Assembly: GCF_021602585.1 (NCBI RefSeq)
Contig: NZ_BQIP01000025.1
Location: forward strand, 1-64,000
Direction: 5' to 3'
From: Pseudomonas faucium
GTDB taxonomy: Bacteria > Pseudomonadota > Gammaproteobacteria > Pseudomonadales > Pseudomonadaceae
Length of the DNA: 64,000 nucleotides
Of the stretch, positions 63,248 to 64,000 are shown one piece after another; within the stretch, counting starts at the first letter, position 1; each line of letters opens with the position of its first letter. The notes below the pieces were generated by a model. That model made no database searches, was not told the DNA's origin, and was given only the letters and a program-made list of their open reading frames with translations. Position numbers and translations under genes: made by a program.

Positions 63248-64000
63248 ATGAACAAACAGGGATGTACTTCGCCAGTCGAAGTCGGTGTGGAACACCACCA
63301 GCTCTTCCCCATCCGCGAAGTATCCCGCCTCACCGGGGTCAATGCCGTGACCTTGCGCGCCTGGGAGCGCCGCTACGGGCTGATCCTGCCTACCCGCACC
63401 GAAAGCGGGCATCGCCTGTATTCGCAGGCCGACATCGATGAAATCCGCCGTATCCTCGGCTGGCTCGAGCGCGGTGTCGCGGTCAGCAAGGTCGGCAGCA
63501 TCCTTGCCCGCGACCAGGCGGTGGCGCAGCACGCCCTGGTGAGCGACACCGTCAAAGGCTGGCAGGCCCGCTTGCGCGATGCGGTGCATCGCTTCGACAG
63601 CGCGGGCCTGGATCGGCTGTTCGACCAGGTGTTCGCCGCCCTCAGCCTGGACCAGGTGTTCGCCGAGGTGTTCATGCCGGTGTGGCACGACCTGGCGGCA
63701 GGGCAGGCGGCCTTTGGCCGGGCTAGCGAGTGGTTGTTTCTCGACCAGTTCCTGCGCGGCCGGGTGTTCGCCCGTTTGCAGTTGCCACGCCAGCGTTGCA
63801 GCCATCATGTGCTACTGGTGCCGTTGCCGGGGCTGTGCCTGGAGCTGGAGTTGCTGGTAAACGGCTTGCTGCTGGCCAGCGACGAAGTGGCGGTGACCAC
63901 GTTGATGCCAGGGCAACCGCTGGAAGAACTGGCGCTGGTCAGCGAGCGCCTCGGGCCGGATGCCGTGGTGCTGTTTTCCAACCATGTGCCTTCTGTGGAG
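63248..64000 (+). CDS. MerR-family regulator with degenerate B12-binding-type C terminus (partial)
   Basis: The open frame runs off the window after 251 codons. The N terminus has a MerR helix-turn-helix (FPIREVSRLTGVNAVTLRAW, ERRYG). The C-terminal region has the shape of the B12-binding domains of MlrA/CarH/LitR regulators. The His of the W...EH motif is Trp here (RASEWLF), and I find no DxHxxG. It is therefore unlikely to bind adenosylcobalamin as usual. It resembles class II LitR (PplR) proteins I recall from P. putida light responses. The ATG at 63248 is the first start in frame. Confidence 0.8.
   Translation, partial: MNKQGCTSPVEVGVEHHQLFPIREVSRLTGVNAVTLRAWERRYGLILPTRTESGHRLYSQADIDEIRRILGWLERGVAVSKVGSILARDQAVAQHALVSDTVKGWQARLRDAVHRFDSAGLDRLFDQVFAALSLDQVFAEVFMPVWHDLAAGQAAFGRASEWLFLDQFLRGRVFARLQLPRQRCSHHVLLVPLPGLCLELELLVNGLLLASDEVAVTTLMPGQPLEELALVSERLGPDAVVLFSNHVPSVE

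Overview
The window is a piece of a Pseudomonas chromosome, most likely from the P. putida group. The reasons are high G+C, Pseudomonas-type REP inverted repeats between many genes, and gene order (recCBD, yfiRNB, mmsAB, pcaHG, cioAB, ppoR, radA, cstA, fabV) that matches my memory of P. putida. No database was consulted.

Layout: 1-130 is the 3' end of a 5S rRNA gene and its terminator. 193-9406 is the recC-recB-recD operon (ATGA overlaps). 9555-11881 is yfiR-yfiN-yfiB, a cyclic-di-GMP control module. 12.14-16.06 kb is a small integrative element of about 3.9 kb in the 3' end of a lysR gene. 17.0-19.4 kb is mmsA-mmsB (valine catabolism), divergent from that lysR. 19.5-25.6 kb holds a cupin, two LysR regulators, a TauE-type exporter, an ABM monooxygenase, mdaB and ggt. 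25.7-35.6 kb holds a chemoreceptor, the ypfJ metalloprotease, pcaHG, a periplasmic cupin, a LysR, trmA with an azgA-type permease, and an MFS exporter. 36.0-42.1 kb is the cyanide-insensitive bd oxidase cioAB plus a DUF2474 peptide, rlmG, the LuxR solo ppoR, fpr and mscL. 42.3-53.3 kb is radA, an NCS2 permease, a PilZ protein, cstA-yjiX-yjiA, an MTHFR-family protein, a thiolase and a PepSY/cytochrome b561 pair. 53.4-58.5 kb is a four-gene agmatine/polyamine operon with a divergent LysR. 58.7-64.0 kb is fabV, a hydrolase, folM-DUF1244-hopJ, an ABM membrane protein and a MerR-type regulator cut by the window end.

The accessory part is the 12.14-16.06 kb element. It has a complete tyrosine integrase, direct TGTCACAA repeats at both ends spaced 12 bp apart (candidate integrase arm sites), a 139-bp imperfect duplication of the lysR 3' end with a shared 12-bp core (attL/attR), three DnaA-box-like 9-mers in a non-coding stretch, a Cas2-fold (SinR-family) protein, a winged-helix/membrane protein, two small unknown ORFs, and a remnant of a second integrase. 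The arriving element replaced the last part of lysR with its own copy, so the regulator stays intact and the original 3' end is stranded beyond the integrase. This is the best candidate for an undescribed system. The rest is ordinary Pseudomonas core genome with a few regulatory signals worth testing.
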